Source: Candidatus Magnetobacterium casense
Lineage (GTDB): Bacteria; Nitrospirota; Thermodesulfovibrionia; Thermodesulfovibrionales; Magnetobacteriaceae
Direction: 5' to 3'
NCBI RefSeq assembly: GCF_000714715.1
Contig: NZ_JMFO01000001.1
Location: 124,001-188,000 of the forward strand
DNA: 64,000 nt
In this document: one piece after another, positions 52,787 to 60,838 of the stretch
Position numbering within the stretch: the stretch's first letter is position 1
How the letters are laid out: each line of letters opens with the position of its first letter
Made by a program: the position numbers and the translations under genes
Notes under the pieces: model-generated
What the model saw: only the letters and a program-made list of their open reading frames with translations
Told to the model about the DNA's origin: nothing
Databases searched by the model: none

Positions 52787-52882
52787 AAAAGAAGAAAGAA
52801 AGGGGCGGTTTACGGCAGGGGTGCCCCACCCCCTCCGCCCCCCTTCAGAACCCCCTGCAAGGGGGCTAGCCCCCTTGACCCC
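52787..52882 (-). repeat. Family A repeat, copy 6 (inverted, between cbiO and cbiQ)
   Basis: Plus-strand order: AAAGAAAGGGGCGGTTTACG, GCAGGGGTGCCCCACCCCCT, CCGCCCCCCTTCAGAACCCC, CTGCAAGGGGGCTAGCCCCC and TTGACCCC. CAAGGGGGCTAGCCCCCTTG is a perfect 20-base palindrome. It is the inverted partner of the copy at the far end of cbiO. Confidence 0.88.
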
Positions 52883-52902
52883 ATAATACTCGCTCCTTAT
52901 AC

Positions 52903-53663
52903 TCAGTTTAACAGGGCAACGGTTATCAATATTCCGTCTATACTCATTATCGCAATTATGTTTTTCCATGACACTTTATAATTTCGCTGTAACACATTTA
53001 AATCCCCTGTATACCCCCTCGACTCCAGGCTGATCTCAAGTTCCCTGGCATATCTCAACGTCCTTACAATCAGGCTTGACAGCAGCAGCCCTAACGACCG
53101 GTACGACGTCTTCGCTTCTACGTACCCAAGGCGGGAGTCCTGGGCAACGTAGACCCTCCTGACTGTCTCCAGCAGCACGTATATAAAGCGATACGTAAGC
53201 CCTGCAAGTTCAACAACTATTGCGGGAACACGCATCATCTTCAATACTGCCATTGCGTCAACGATGGGTGTGGTCAGGGAAAAAAAAAGAGGGCCGACAT
53301 CGATGCAACGGTCTTCAGCACCAGCAGGGCGGCCTCCTTCGCCGTGGCTATCGTGATGCCGATGGTCTTGCCAAGTAGAGTTACCCCAACGGCTGACTCA
53401 TCCCCGGGGACTACAACGCCCACCGCTACCCCAATCCCCCCAAGCAAGACGAATGACAGCGGCAGACAGAGCGCCTTGGCGTAGAACCCAAGCGGTATCC
53501 CTGCCTTGTACACCGTTGCGGCGGTCATGATGGTCACCACCAGAAGCAGCACTAGCGCCGAGTGGGTCAGCAGACATACAAGCACGGTCAGGAGCGCAAA
53601 GGAGAGCTTCTCCGCCGGATGCACGTCCCTGAGGGCATTGTTGTAGGCGTAGATGTCAATCAT
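52903..53663 (-). pseudogene. cbiQ: Cobalt ECF transporter membrane protein CbiQ, frameshifted
   Basis: Two adjoining frames together make one CbiQ. The first (53663 to about 53274) opens MIDIYAYNNALRDVHPAEKL and runs to SMSALFFFP. The second resumes as LTTPIVDAMAVLKMMRVPAIVVELAGLTYRF and has the coupling-helix region ESRGYTGDL with the family's Ala-Arg-Gly-like motif. They join at a run of nine A (53280-53288) where one extra base would restore the frame. It is either a sequencing error, slippage-dependent expression or a recent mutation. CbiQ is the transmembrane scaffold that links CbiM to CbiO. Confidence 0.85.
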
Positions 53664-53968
53664 GGCTTCCGAGACGCATTCTTGGCGGACTTAAGCCTCA
53701 TTGTGCGTTTATAGGCAAAGTAGAAAACTATGAATATCATTCCGACGGCTGCCTGCAGGGCAAATATCATGGCCTCGACCTTCTCCGGCGGACTCCACAG
53801 CGGATGAATCCACGGCATATAATCGGCCCTGATATCCCCTATCGCTTCCGTGGCCAGGTCGTCAGTGCCTTTGAACTCCGCCGTTGTGTGGATAAACAGC
53901 GGGATGACCGTAATGGCGATGCACAACAGCAGCAGTGCGATATTTCCCGGCAGGATGTTTTTTTTCAT
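53660..53968 (-). CDS. cbiN: Cobalt transport protein CbiN
   Basis: The 102-residue protein has two membrane helices flanking a short periplasmic loop with the hallmark FKGTDDLATEAIGDI, DYMPWIHPLWSPP and IFALQAAVGMIF. CbiN stimulates metal uptake through CbiM. The stop overlaps the cbiQ start by 4 bases, and the start is next to the cbiM stop. Confidence 0.92.
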   Translation of the reverse strand: MKKNILPGNIALLLLCIAITVIPLFIHTTAEFKGTDDLATEAIGDIRADYMPWIHPLWSPPEKVEAMIFALQAAVGMIFIVFYFAYKRTMRLKSAKNASRKP

Positions 53969-54739
53969 CTACGCCTCCTTGTTTGAGAAAAACGGCAGCG
54001 CCCTGAGGTCATCGGTGCTGTATGTGGACAGTGCGTTAAAGACGATTAGCGTCAGTAGTCCCTCACACACGGCCAGGGGTATCTGCGTGACGGCAAAGAT
54101 GGCGAGGAACTTTACCGCCGATGCCATAAACCCGCCATCCTTGGCCGGAAAGGCTAAGGCCATCTCCATTGCGGTGACAACATATGTGCACAGGTCTCCC
54201 AACGTGGCGGCAAGAAAGACCCCCGTCCACTGTGGCAGTCGCAGGCGGTTTGATGCCCTGTACGTCAGCCAGGCGACCATCGGACCGACTATTGCCATTG
54301 AGAGGACGTTTGCCCCCAGCGTGGAGATGCCCCCGTGTGCAAGCAGCAGTGCCTGAAACACCAGCACGATGCTGCCCATAACCGTCATGGCGGTGGGGCC
54401 AAAGAGCATGGCGCCCAGTCCCACGCCCGTGGGGTGCGAACAACTGCCCGTGACGGAGGGGAGCTTTAGGGCAGAGAGGACAAACATAAATGCCCCGCAC
54501 AGTCCAAGGAGCATCTTGAGGTTGGCCTTGTCGGCTATGGTTTTCTTTATTGACCTCAGTCCTAGCACAAAAAACGGCACAGACACCCCATACCAAAACA
54601 CACACCACCAAAACGGCAGAAACCCTTCCATTATGTGCATGGCAAATGCCGGCGTAGGTACGAACATGAAGCACAGGAAAAAGAAGATAAGAATCTGGGG
54701 GCCAGCCCCCTTGACCCCATCATTTGCCGTCCTATTCAT
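53969..54739 (-). CDS. cbiM: Cobalt transport protein CbiM
   Basis: CbiM is the substrate-binding membrane component. After a signal peptide cleaved at PTPAFA the mature protein starts MHIMEGFLPF, whose Met and His bind Co2+. Further motifs are KLPSVTGSCSHPTGVGLGAMLFGP and LAHGGISTLGANVLSM. The signal-peptide n-region (NRTANDGVKGAGPQ) includes a family A repeat core in frame. ATG 54739 is directly behind cbiK (TAATAATG); a longer frame to 54793 is less likely. Confidence 0.92.
   Translation of the reverse strand: MNRTANDGVKGAGPQILIFFFLCFMFVPTPAFAMHIMEGFLPFWWCVFWYGVSVPFFVLGLRSIKKTIADKANLKMLLGLCGAFMFVLSALKLPSVTGSCSHPTGVGLGAMLFGPTAMTVMGSIVLVFQALLLAHGGISTLGANVLSMAIVGPMVAWLTYRASNRLRLPQWTGVFLAATLGDLCTYVVTAMEMALAFPAKDGGFMASAVKFLAIFAVTQIPLAVCEGLLTLIVFNALSTYSTDDLRALPFFSNKEA
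54697..54719 (-). repeat. Family A core inside the cbiM signal-peptide coding region
   Basis: Minus strand reads TGGGGTCAAGGGGGCTGGCC and continues CCC, the same opening as copies 1, 3 and 6. In the cbiM frame it encodes DGVKGAGP (about residues 7-14). Confidence 0.7.
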
Positions 54740-54741
54740 TA

Positions 54742-55581
54742 TTAGTAATACCTTAATATTTCCAGCGATCTCTCGATGCGGTTGACAAAACATCTTCGGA
54801 CGTCTTTATAGAAGCCCAGGGCCTTTGTAAACTTGGCATCCATGTACTCGATGGTGGGGCAATCCACTGTGATGCCGTTTTGTTGGAGGTCGGCTTTAAA
54901 GCTGTCTTCTTTGCCCATGAGGTCATTTTCCACGTGGATTCCGGCTACGTACATGAAGGGGATGATGCGAACCTTTTTGGGTGCCCTGGTGTGTTCTATG
55001 TGAGCGATGAGTTTGTTGAGAGAGCCTTGACGTTGGGGGATGCCATCTACGGTGGCCAGGAACACGTTGTCGTATCGGTTTTGGAGGTATGACTCCAGGG
55101 CGATGTAGAGAATGTTTGCGGGGTCTGCGCACAATGGAGTGCCGTGTGCCACCACGAGGTTTATGCCGTCCTCTTTGGGGAGGAAATCCAACGCTATGGC
55201 GTCAAAGACCTCGTTTACGAAGTGCCACCTGTGTAGCAGGCTCTCTCCGGCCACCACCCGGATGCCCGGGAAGTCCAGGCACGTCTCCATGAGTTCCTGG
55301 TACTCGGTGCCGGGGAATATCTGTAGCGGTTGTATGACGGCCCTCCTGTAGCCTTCTTCTTCAATCTTGGCAAGGGCTTGCAGGATGCCCGGATAGCCGG
55401 TTTTTTCCCTGATGATTTCGGAGGTGTATGCCCAGAGTATTTTGAGGCCATCGAAGCGCTCCTTCAGGATATTATCCAGCAGGTCATAGACCACCCTACC
55501 GTTGGTATTGGTTCCAAAGGCGGCTATGACAATAGCGGGGGCCTCTTTCAGGCCTCTTTTTTTAAACTTTCTTTCTTTCAC
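54742..55581 (-). CDS. cbiK: Anaerobic sirohydrochlorin cobaltochelatase (CbiK)
   Basis: CbiK inserts Co2+ into sirohydrochlorin in the anaerobic B12 pathway. The metal-site His residues are in LVVAHGTPLC and VAGIHVENDLMG, as in Salmonella CbiK, with IVIAAFGTNTN at the first strand. A basic 15-residue N-terminus (KERKFKKRGLKEAP) precedes the domain. No signal peptide is present, so it is a cytoplasmic form. It is the first gene behind the cobalamin riboswitch. Confidence 0.92.
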   Translation of the reverse strand: MKERKFKKRGLKEAPAIVIAAFGTNTNGRVVYDLLDNILKERFDGLKILWAYTSEIIREKTGYPGILQALAKIEEEGYRRAVIQPLQIFPGTEYQELMETCLDFPGIRVVAGESLLHRWHFVNEVFDAIALDFLPKEDGINLVVAHGTPLCADPANILYIALESYLQNRYDNVFLATVDGIPQRQGSLNKLIAHIEHTRAPKKVRIIPFMYVAGIHVENDLMGKEDSFKADLQQNGITVDCPTIEYMDAKFTKALGFYKDVRRCFVNRIERSLEILRYY

Positions 55582-55604
55582 GTATCCACCCGCGTGGCAA
55601 ACTT

Positions 55605-55885
55605 TCTCTGCAACAGGTCTTCCGGCTTAGGGCATCAACGGTACGCTCTTACGCATCACACTACCGTACACCTACTCACCCGCCTTCCCGACCAGGAGAC
55701 ACGGTCTCTGATACAGTCCGATACGAACCGTGCCATAACCGAACGACCCTCTTGTCAGTGGCTCTCACGTTGGTTTAGCTCAATAAGCTCTTGCCAATGC
55801 GTGGGTTTTCGTTCCCAATCACGGCTGCGGGGCAGCGGGAGATTCTCACTCCGTTGTCCCGTTGCAAGTCGTGTTGTAACATCAA
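55605..55885 (-). promoter_or_regulatory. Cobalamin (AdoCbl) riboswitch
   Basis: On the minus strand the conserved B12-box blocks appear in order: ACGGGACAACGGAGTGAGAA, TCTCCCGCTGCCCCGCAGCC, GTGA, then GAGAGCCACTG, GGGAAGGCGGG, and the 3' part AGCCGGAAGACCTG. The spacing fits a large cobalamin aptamer. It precedes cbiK-cbiM-cbiN-cbiQ-cbiO, so cobalt uptake and insertion are predicted to be shut off by B12. Confidence 0.85.
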
Positions 55886-55965
55886 TGCACTATTATAAAC
55901 AATTCATTTGGTAAAAGCAAGGGGGCGAATTGCCTCATCTAAAATATAGAGGATACTTGTATTTC

Positions 55966-58900
55966 TTATTCCTGCTTGCCCAGGGCCATGTCAAAGGCTT
56001 GTTTCAGGCCTTTGTTCCAATTTGCTATGTTGTACTTGTCTTTCACGTCTTTCCGTGCGTTGCTGCCGAGCCTGTCACGCAACTGCTTGTTTTCAATCAG
56101 AGCGGAGAGACTTCCGATCAGGCCGTTTACTATCACGGGGTCCGGCTTAAACATGTGTGAGTAATCCTCTTTTAGCATCCCCGATTGCGGGTCTATCCAG
56201 GAGACCTTTCCGTAGCGTCCCTTTAGGACAATGCCGTTGTAACCGTTGACGACGTACTCCTCTATGCCCCAGCCATCGGAGACGACCACGGTCATTGCAT
56301 TGGCCATCGCCTGCAGTATGGATACCACGTGTATCCGTGCCGAGGGCAACACATATATATCACCCTGGTCAAGGAGTATCTGCATCTCCCTGTTTGAGAG
56401 GTAGCTGTCAATGAGACGCACGTTGCAGCCGTTGATGATGTCCACGTAGCGCTTGTCCATGTTTGACAGGAGGCTGGTTCTGAGTATCAGGTGCACGTTG
56501 GGATAGTGCCGGTGCAGAACGCTGTAGGCCTCCAGCAGGTCATGCCCTCCCCTGAGGAAGAAACTCTCAGGGTTCTGGTGCCACGAGGTCGTAAAGAGCA
56601 GATTTACACAGTTGGAGCTTTTACGGATAAATAACTTCTGCGGTATCTTGACCCCCAGGGGGATATAGGTCATTTTCTTTGCCAGGTGCGGGTTTTTAAA
56701 GATCACCGGGATGCTCTCGGCGGTAGACTTCACGTGTGTAATTATCCCCCGGCAACTGCCCAACTCCAGCATTGCTTTGAGAATGGGGTAATACGGGGAC
56801 GTGGTGATGTCAAGCTCTGCCGTCCTGCCGTTGTGCAGTGAGGGAAAGAACATCGACGTGGTGTCCTCGACCTCCATGACCCAGGGGGTTTGTCCGTATG
56901 TAAAGGGCACACTGGGCAGAAAAACGAGTTTTGAGTTGTGCGGCACCATCAGTTGAGAACGTACACCACGGTTTGAGATAAACTCAAATATGTGCCTGAG
57001 CCTTGCCCCGCGTATCAAGGAGGCAAAGAACAGCTTCAGTACCGGGATTATCATCAATAACGCCCGCCAGACCTTGATCAGACGGATCAGCAACAGGTCC
57101 AGGGCGCCGGGGAGTTTTTCGTTTCTCTGGTGCCTGGAGTACACAAACTTGTAGCCATCCGGGGAGGACTCCAGGTGTCGAAACTGCGGGTGATTGCCGC
57201 AATCGCCAAACCTCCTGAATATGGGTATCCAGCCGCCGTACTCCACCTCAGTCAGACGCTCGTTTACTATGTTCTCCTGATGCATGCCCTTGCCGGCAGT
57301 GGCCGCGTTGTTATCGTCGTGTTGCTTTTGCGCACAATCAGCATCTCCGGGAAGGTGATCTTCCGTTTCGGCTTCGGGGGATTGGGCAAAACAGTCCCCG
57401 AGGTCATCTATGAGGCGTTCCAGACCGCTCTGGGTCTTTGCCTTGAGCACCTGTATCCTGTTCCTCTGAGCGGCATCAAAGAGATCAACGTACCCTACCG
57501 CTTTAGGCAGACCATAGAAACACCTTCCATATCTGATTATCTGGTGGTCCTTGTACGTCGATATCACCCGCAAGGTTGAGTCATCGACCATGGCCTTTAT
57601 CTCTTCCTCGGTATCTGCCGTTTTGACTGAGGGGTGATACTTATGCTCTCCCCTGGTGAAGTCGATCTTGCCGGCCCCGTGCGGGATGGCATAGAAGCGG
57701 TTGAGGTACGTGACGATATTATGTCCGTAGTATGCCATCAAAAGCGTGGGGTGATTGATGAGCTTTACCTCTTCTATGAGCTGTTTACCTTTGGCGTCGA
57801 TGAGTTTTTTCAGTTTGTCAAGGTTCTTGTCCTTCAGGATGCCGGGGAAGTAGTTGTGTTCGTCTTCCTTGAAGTCAACCCTGCCCAGGACAATCGGCAT
57901 TGCGTAAAACATATCGTAGAACTTTATGATATGAAACTCCTCATAGAGACATATCTCTACGGGGTCTTTCCACACCCGGACGTTTTCAGAGGACAGGCTT
58001 GCCCTTTTGGTATCATCCGTATCGTCATCGTCCCGTGCAAATGATTTATATATCATTCCCGCCCCTTTTGAGTCTCCCTCTGCCTGCGAGGGTAGAGAGG
58101 AGGGAGGGAACAGACTGCAATAGCGCCAGTCTTTAATGTGCTCAGGGGTTATGAGCTTGTCCTTTAGCGCATCAAAGGTCATGTTGCTGTCTATACGCAG
58201 CGCCCTGATGGCCTCGTTTTCAACAAACGGTTCAATTTTGCCTGTTTGCAGATTATGCAGCGCCCTCAGGGAGATGCCCTTGCCATCGTGTACACCGGCG
58301 TAGTCGCCATAGCCCTGATGGCCGGGGTGCCAGGTGTGGTACAGAAACTCATCCTGGAGCCAGACCTCCTTCTTACCGGCGTTGAGGAGCCTGAAGGTCA
58401 TTTCGTATGCCCCGCTGACGTACCCAAGGTAATCAACGTGCTGGTCGGCCCCACCGATGTTGATCAGTCCCTGGCGAGCGGCACACATACATGCGTCGTA
58501 GTGCAGGGTATGCAGGGAGTCGTCCTTGTCGTTCAGGCCCGTGGTGGTGCCGTTTTCCCAGTTGACACCGGTGTTTTTTATGTCATCGACGGTTGGATAG
58601 TTAAACGGGTAAAATCGTCTGTCCGTACTGCATACCTTATCCAGGTGCAGCACAATATCGCCATCCTTGCTGAAGGCATCAAGTATGCCCTTTACAAAGT
58701 CTGTCCCGCAGATGATATCCGACTCACAGAAGGCAACAATATCGCCACTGCTTGCCACGATACCTGCGTTGTACATCAGGTGTCTGTGGTACACCATGTC
58801 ATCGGGCATGTTGAGCGTCAGCCACTTGTCAACAACGGGGGGTTTACCGGTCTGCTTGGTTTTTTTCATGGCCATCTCTATATCAGGCAGAGCACCGTCA

Positions 58901-59082
58901 TAGTACTCGATCCAGATGATTTCATACCGATCCCTGCTGACGGACTGGTCATTGAGGTAGTGCAGGGAATGGATGCTCTGACGACACGACCAATCGATCA
59001 GGATTATGCTCAGTGCCGGTTTGTCCGACCTCCGGTTATATGCTATGAGGGTTGGTTGTTTAAATATATCTTCCATTTTCAT
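55966..59082 (-). CDS. Bifunctional glycosyltransferase (GT2 + GT4) with three internal repeats
   Basis: The 1038-residue protein opens with a GT-A domain (about 20-300): ALSIILIDWSCRQS, a DxD-like CESDIICG, and GADQHVDYLGYVSGAYEMTFR. The middle (about 375-560) has three related segments built on HIIKFYDMFYAMPIVLGRVDF, HNIVTYLNRFYAIPHGAGKIDF and HQIIRYGRCFYGLPKAVGYVDL. The C-terminal half (about 680-1038) is GT-B/GT4-like with LLFTTSWHQNPESFFLRGGHD, NVHLILRTSL and ending SALIENKQLRDRLGSNAR. Between about 324 and 341 lies a low-complexity insert, PPSSLPSQAEGDSKGAG. The substrate is unknown. Confidence 0.8.
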   Translation of the reverse strand: MKMEDIFKQPTLIAYNRRSDKPALSIILIDWSCRQSIHSLHYLNDQSVSRDRYEIIWIEYYDGALPDIEMAMKKTKQTGKPPVVDKWLTLNMPDDMVYHRHLMYNAGIVASSGDIVAFCESDIICGTDFVKGILDAFSKDGDIVLHLDKVCSTDRRFYPFNYPTVDDIKNTGVNWENGTTTGLNDKDDSLHTLHYDACMCAARQGLINIGGADQHVDYLGYVSGAYEMTFRLLNAGKKEVWLQDEFLYHTWHPGHQGYGDYAGVHDGKGISLRALHNLQTGKIEPFVENEAIRALRIDSNMTFDALKDKLITPEHIKDWRYCSLFPPSSLPSQAEGDSKGAGMIYKSFARDDDDTDDTKRASLSSENVRVWKDPVEICLYEEFHIIKFYDMFYAMPIVLGRVDFKEDEHNYFPGILKDKNLDKLKKLIDAKGKQLIEEVKLINHPTLLMAYYGHNIVTYLNRFYAIPHGAGKIDFTRGEHKYHPSVKTADTEEEIKAMVDDSTLRVISTYKDHQIIRYGRCFYGLPKAVGYVDLFDAAQRNRIQVLKAKTQSGLERLIDDLGDCFAQSPEAETEDHLPGDADCAQKQHDDNNAATAGKGMHQENIVNERLTEVEYGGWIPIFRRFGDCGNHPQFRHLESSPDGYKFVYSRHQRNEKLPGALDLLLIRLIKVWRALLMIIPVLKLFFASLIRGARLRHIFEFISNRGVRSQLMVPHNSKLVFLPSVPFTYGQTPWVMEVEDTTSMFFPSLHNGRTAELDITTSPYYPILKAMLELGSCRGIITHVKSTAESIPVIFKNPHLAKKMTYIPLGVKIPQKLFIRKSSNCVNLLFTTSWHQNPESFFLRGGHDLLEAYSVLHRHYPNVHLILRTSLLSNMDKRYVDIINGCNVRLIDSYLSNREMQILLDQGDIYVLPSARIHVVSILQAMANAMTVVVSDGWGIEEYVVNGYNGIVLKGRYGKVSWIDPQSGMLKEDYSHMFKPDPVIVNGLIGSLSALIENKQLRDRLGSNARKDVKDKYNIANWNKGLKQAFDMALGKQE

Positions 59083-59642
59083 TATAGCAGCGAGATTTCA
59101 TATATTCTGAGCACCATCGGTTCGGGGTCGTTGCCTTTATTGAAGCTGAAGCGATAGAATTTGTGGTTTGTCGGTTTTGTGATATAGTAGGGTCGTTTTT
59201 CATTTACCTTCCAGTCCTTCTGGTCTGCCTGAGTGTCGAGGTCTACCCAGTTGGTGTCATCGTCTGATGCCTGCAACTGCCACTCTCTGGGCATTCTTGC
59301 CGGCATCTCTCCGGTTTGCAACTCGTATCCTTTTACTTCTGTGGGTTGCGGATATGCGATTTTTATCCACTGTGGACAACCGATGGCCTCCCAGAAGTCA
59401 TTTGGAGCGGTGCTCTTGTCAAATGCCTTGTTTACACCGTGCCCTTCGCCCGCCATTGAAGCGCTGTAGGCAATGCCATCAATCTGGACACTTGCACCCT
59501 GTGGTGCCTTGTTACCCTCAACCGTCTTCTTACTACCAGCCACACCAGGGGTACTACTGGCCGGTTGACCACCCTGACAGGATGTAAATGACAGTGTGAC
59601 GGCTATTAAACATAACATTATCGTTATCCGTTGAAGCTTCAT
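59082..59642 (-). CDS. Lipoprotein with discoidin-like (F5/8 type C) domain
   Basis: The signal peptide ends in the lipobox LSFTSC (Cys about residue 22). A short Gly/Ser linker follows, then a galactose-binding-like domain (about 60-185): GVNKAFDKSTAPNDFWEAIG, PQWIKIAYPQPTEVKGYELQTG, PREWQLQASDDDTNWVDLDTQ and KFYRFSFNKG. This matches discoidin/F5-8C folds that bind carbohydrate. ATG 59642 has AAGGAG 10 bases upstream. It overlaps the glycosyltransferase start by one base, so the two are cotranscribed. Confidence 0.85.
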   Translation of the reverse strand: MKLQRITIMLCLIAVTLSFTSCQGGQPASSTPGVAGSKKTVEGNKAPQGASVQIDGIAYSASMAGEGHGVNKAFDKSTAPNDFWEAIGCPQWIKIAYPQPTEVKGYELQTGEMPARMPREWQLQASDDDTNWVDLDTQADQKDWKVNEKRPYYITKPTNHKFYRFSFNKGNDPEPMVLRIYEISLL

Positions 59643-59892
59643 AATATTGCATCTCCTTAGTATCAAACATTAACTCAACAGTCCTATTGTACAATTTCTA
59701 TGGCTCCATAAACAATAGCAGGAAAATGGTAGTGAGAAATTTTTTTCATGGTTTCGTTTGACAGTTTCCCTGATGGGGGGCAGTTGTGATTGGGGGCGTT
59801 GATTCTACGGGTGTGATCTTGCCCAATCCGCTCTTCATGGTCAACGCTGCCTGCCTGTTGCTTTACCTCAGGATTTTCGGATAAAATAGAGG

Positions 59893-60204
59893 ATGCAGTT
59901 TGTAGACGTACGAAACGATATAGCGTTTAAGAAGATATTTGGCAATGAAAACAAGAAGGAGATACTCATATCCTTTTTGAATTCTGTGCTGGACCTATCA
60001 ACATATAGGCAGGAGTTGAAGGATTTGGAGTTCAACTTTATCGAGTTGCCCAAGTTTACCAGGACTGAGGATGAGTTGGAGAGCATAACAGACAAGTGGA
60101 TACATTTTATAAAGAACGCTGTTTCCCTGCATATGGTACCTAAGTGTGCAGACTCTGTGGAGCTACAGGAGGCCTACGAGATAGCGACTTTGACGGCCAG
60201 TTAG
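59893..60204 (+). pseudogene. Rpn/PD-(D/E)XK family gene with internal and 3' deletions
   Basis: The first 30 residues (MQFVDVRNDIAFKKIFG, NENKKEILISFLNSVL) match the start of the Rpn/transposase_31-like family. They jump directly to the family's later segment (ELPKFTRTEDELESITDKWIHF, LQEAYEIATL), so the whole catalytic core is deleted in frame. The C-terminal tail is also missing. It cannot be a nuclease. Its ATG has no clear ribosome binding site. Confidence 0.7.
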
Positions 60205-60344
60205 ATTAGACCAACCAGTTTTGAAAAGCAAACTTGCCATTTGTTGGTAAAAAACTATCTTTCTTATCAGGGGTTTATTTTTACAAAAAAGTGTGTTGGT
60301 TGTGATAATATTAAGGCATAAAAAATAAAAATGAGGTAAGACAG

Positions 60345-60809
60345 ATGAAAGTAGAATTTGTGAATCCTTTTCTGGAGAGTATTGTCAAGGTGCTTTCGAC
60401 GATGGCCAATACCCAGGCCAAACCAGGCAGACCGTTTTTGAAGCAGGAGGCGTCGGCCAAGGGTGATGTCACTGGGTTGATAGGTCTTGCAGGGCAGCAG
60501 ACCAAGGGGTCTCTGGCTATAACGTTTACGGAAGCTGCGATACTGCATATTGCCTCTCAGATGCTCGGAGAAACCTTCACCACGATCAACAATGACGTGG
60601 CTGACACCGTAGGCGAAATTACCAATATGGTAACGGGCGGGGCCAAAAAGTTGCTTTCTGAGCAGGGATACAAGTTTGACCTGGCCATCCCGTCAGTCAT
60701 TGTGGGCAAGGGTCACATGGTCTCACACAAGACCAAGGGGCCTATTGTCATAGTGCCATTTGAGACGGTGGCCGGCTCGTTCTTTGTAGAGATATGCTTT
60801 GAGAAGTAG
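60345..60809 (+). CDS. cheX: Chemotaxis protein CheX-like phosphatase
   Basis: The 154-residue protein has the CheX/CheC core: MKVEFVNPFLESIVKVLST, KGDVTGLIGLAGQQTKGSLAITF and the phosphatase motif VADTVGEITNMVTGGAKKLL (E, N and GGAKK). It would dephosphorylate CheY-P. With motAB 36 kb away it belongs to motility, but no other chemotaxis gene is adjacent. A weak AAGACAG precedes ATG 60345. Confidence 0.88.
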   Translation: MKVEFVNPFLESIVKVLSTMANTQAKPGRPFLKQEASAKGDVTGLIGLAGQQTKGSLAITFTEAAILHIASQMLGETFTTINNDVADTVGEITNMVTGGAKKLLSEQGYKFDLAIPSVIVGKGHMVSHKTKGPIVIVPFETVAGSFFVEICFEK

Positions 60810-60838
60810 TTAGCCCCCTTAAGCCCCCTTACAAGGAC

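Noticed and set aside
59667-59892. Small gene between the discoidin lipoprotein and the Rpn remnant
   Set aside because: Short frames such as one ending LLLYLRIFG have no start or ribosome binding site; nothing is recognised.
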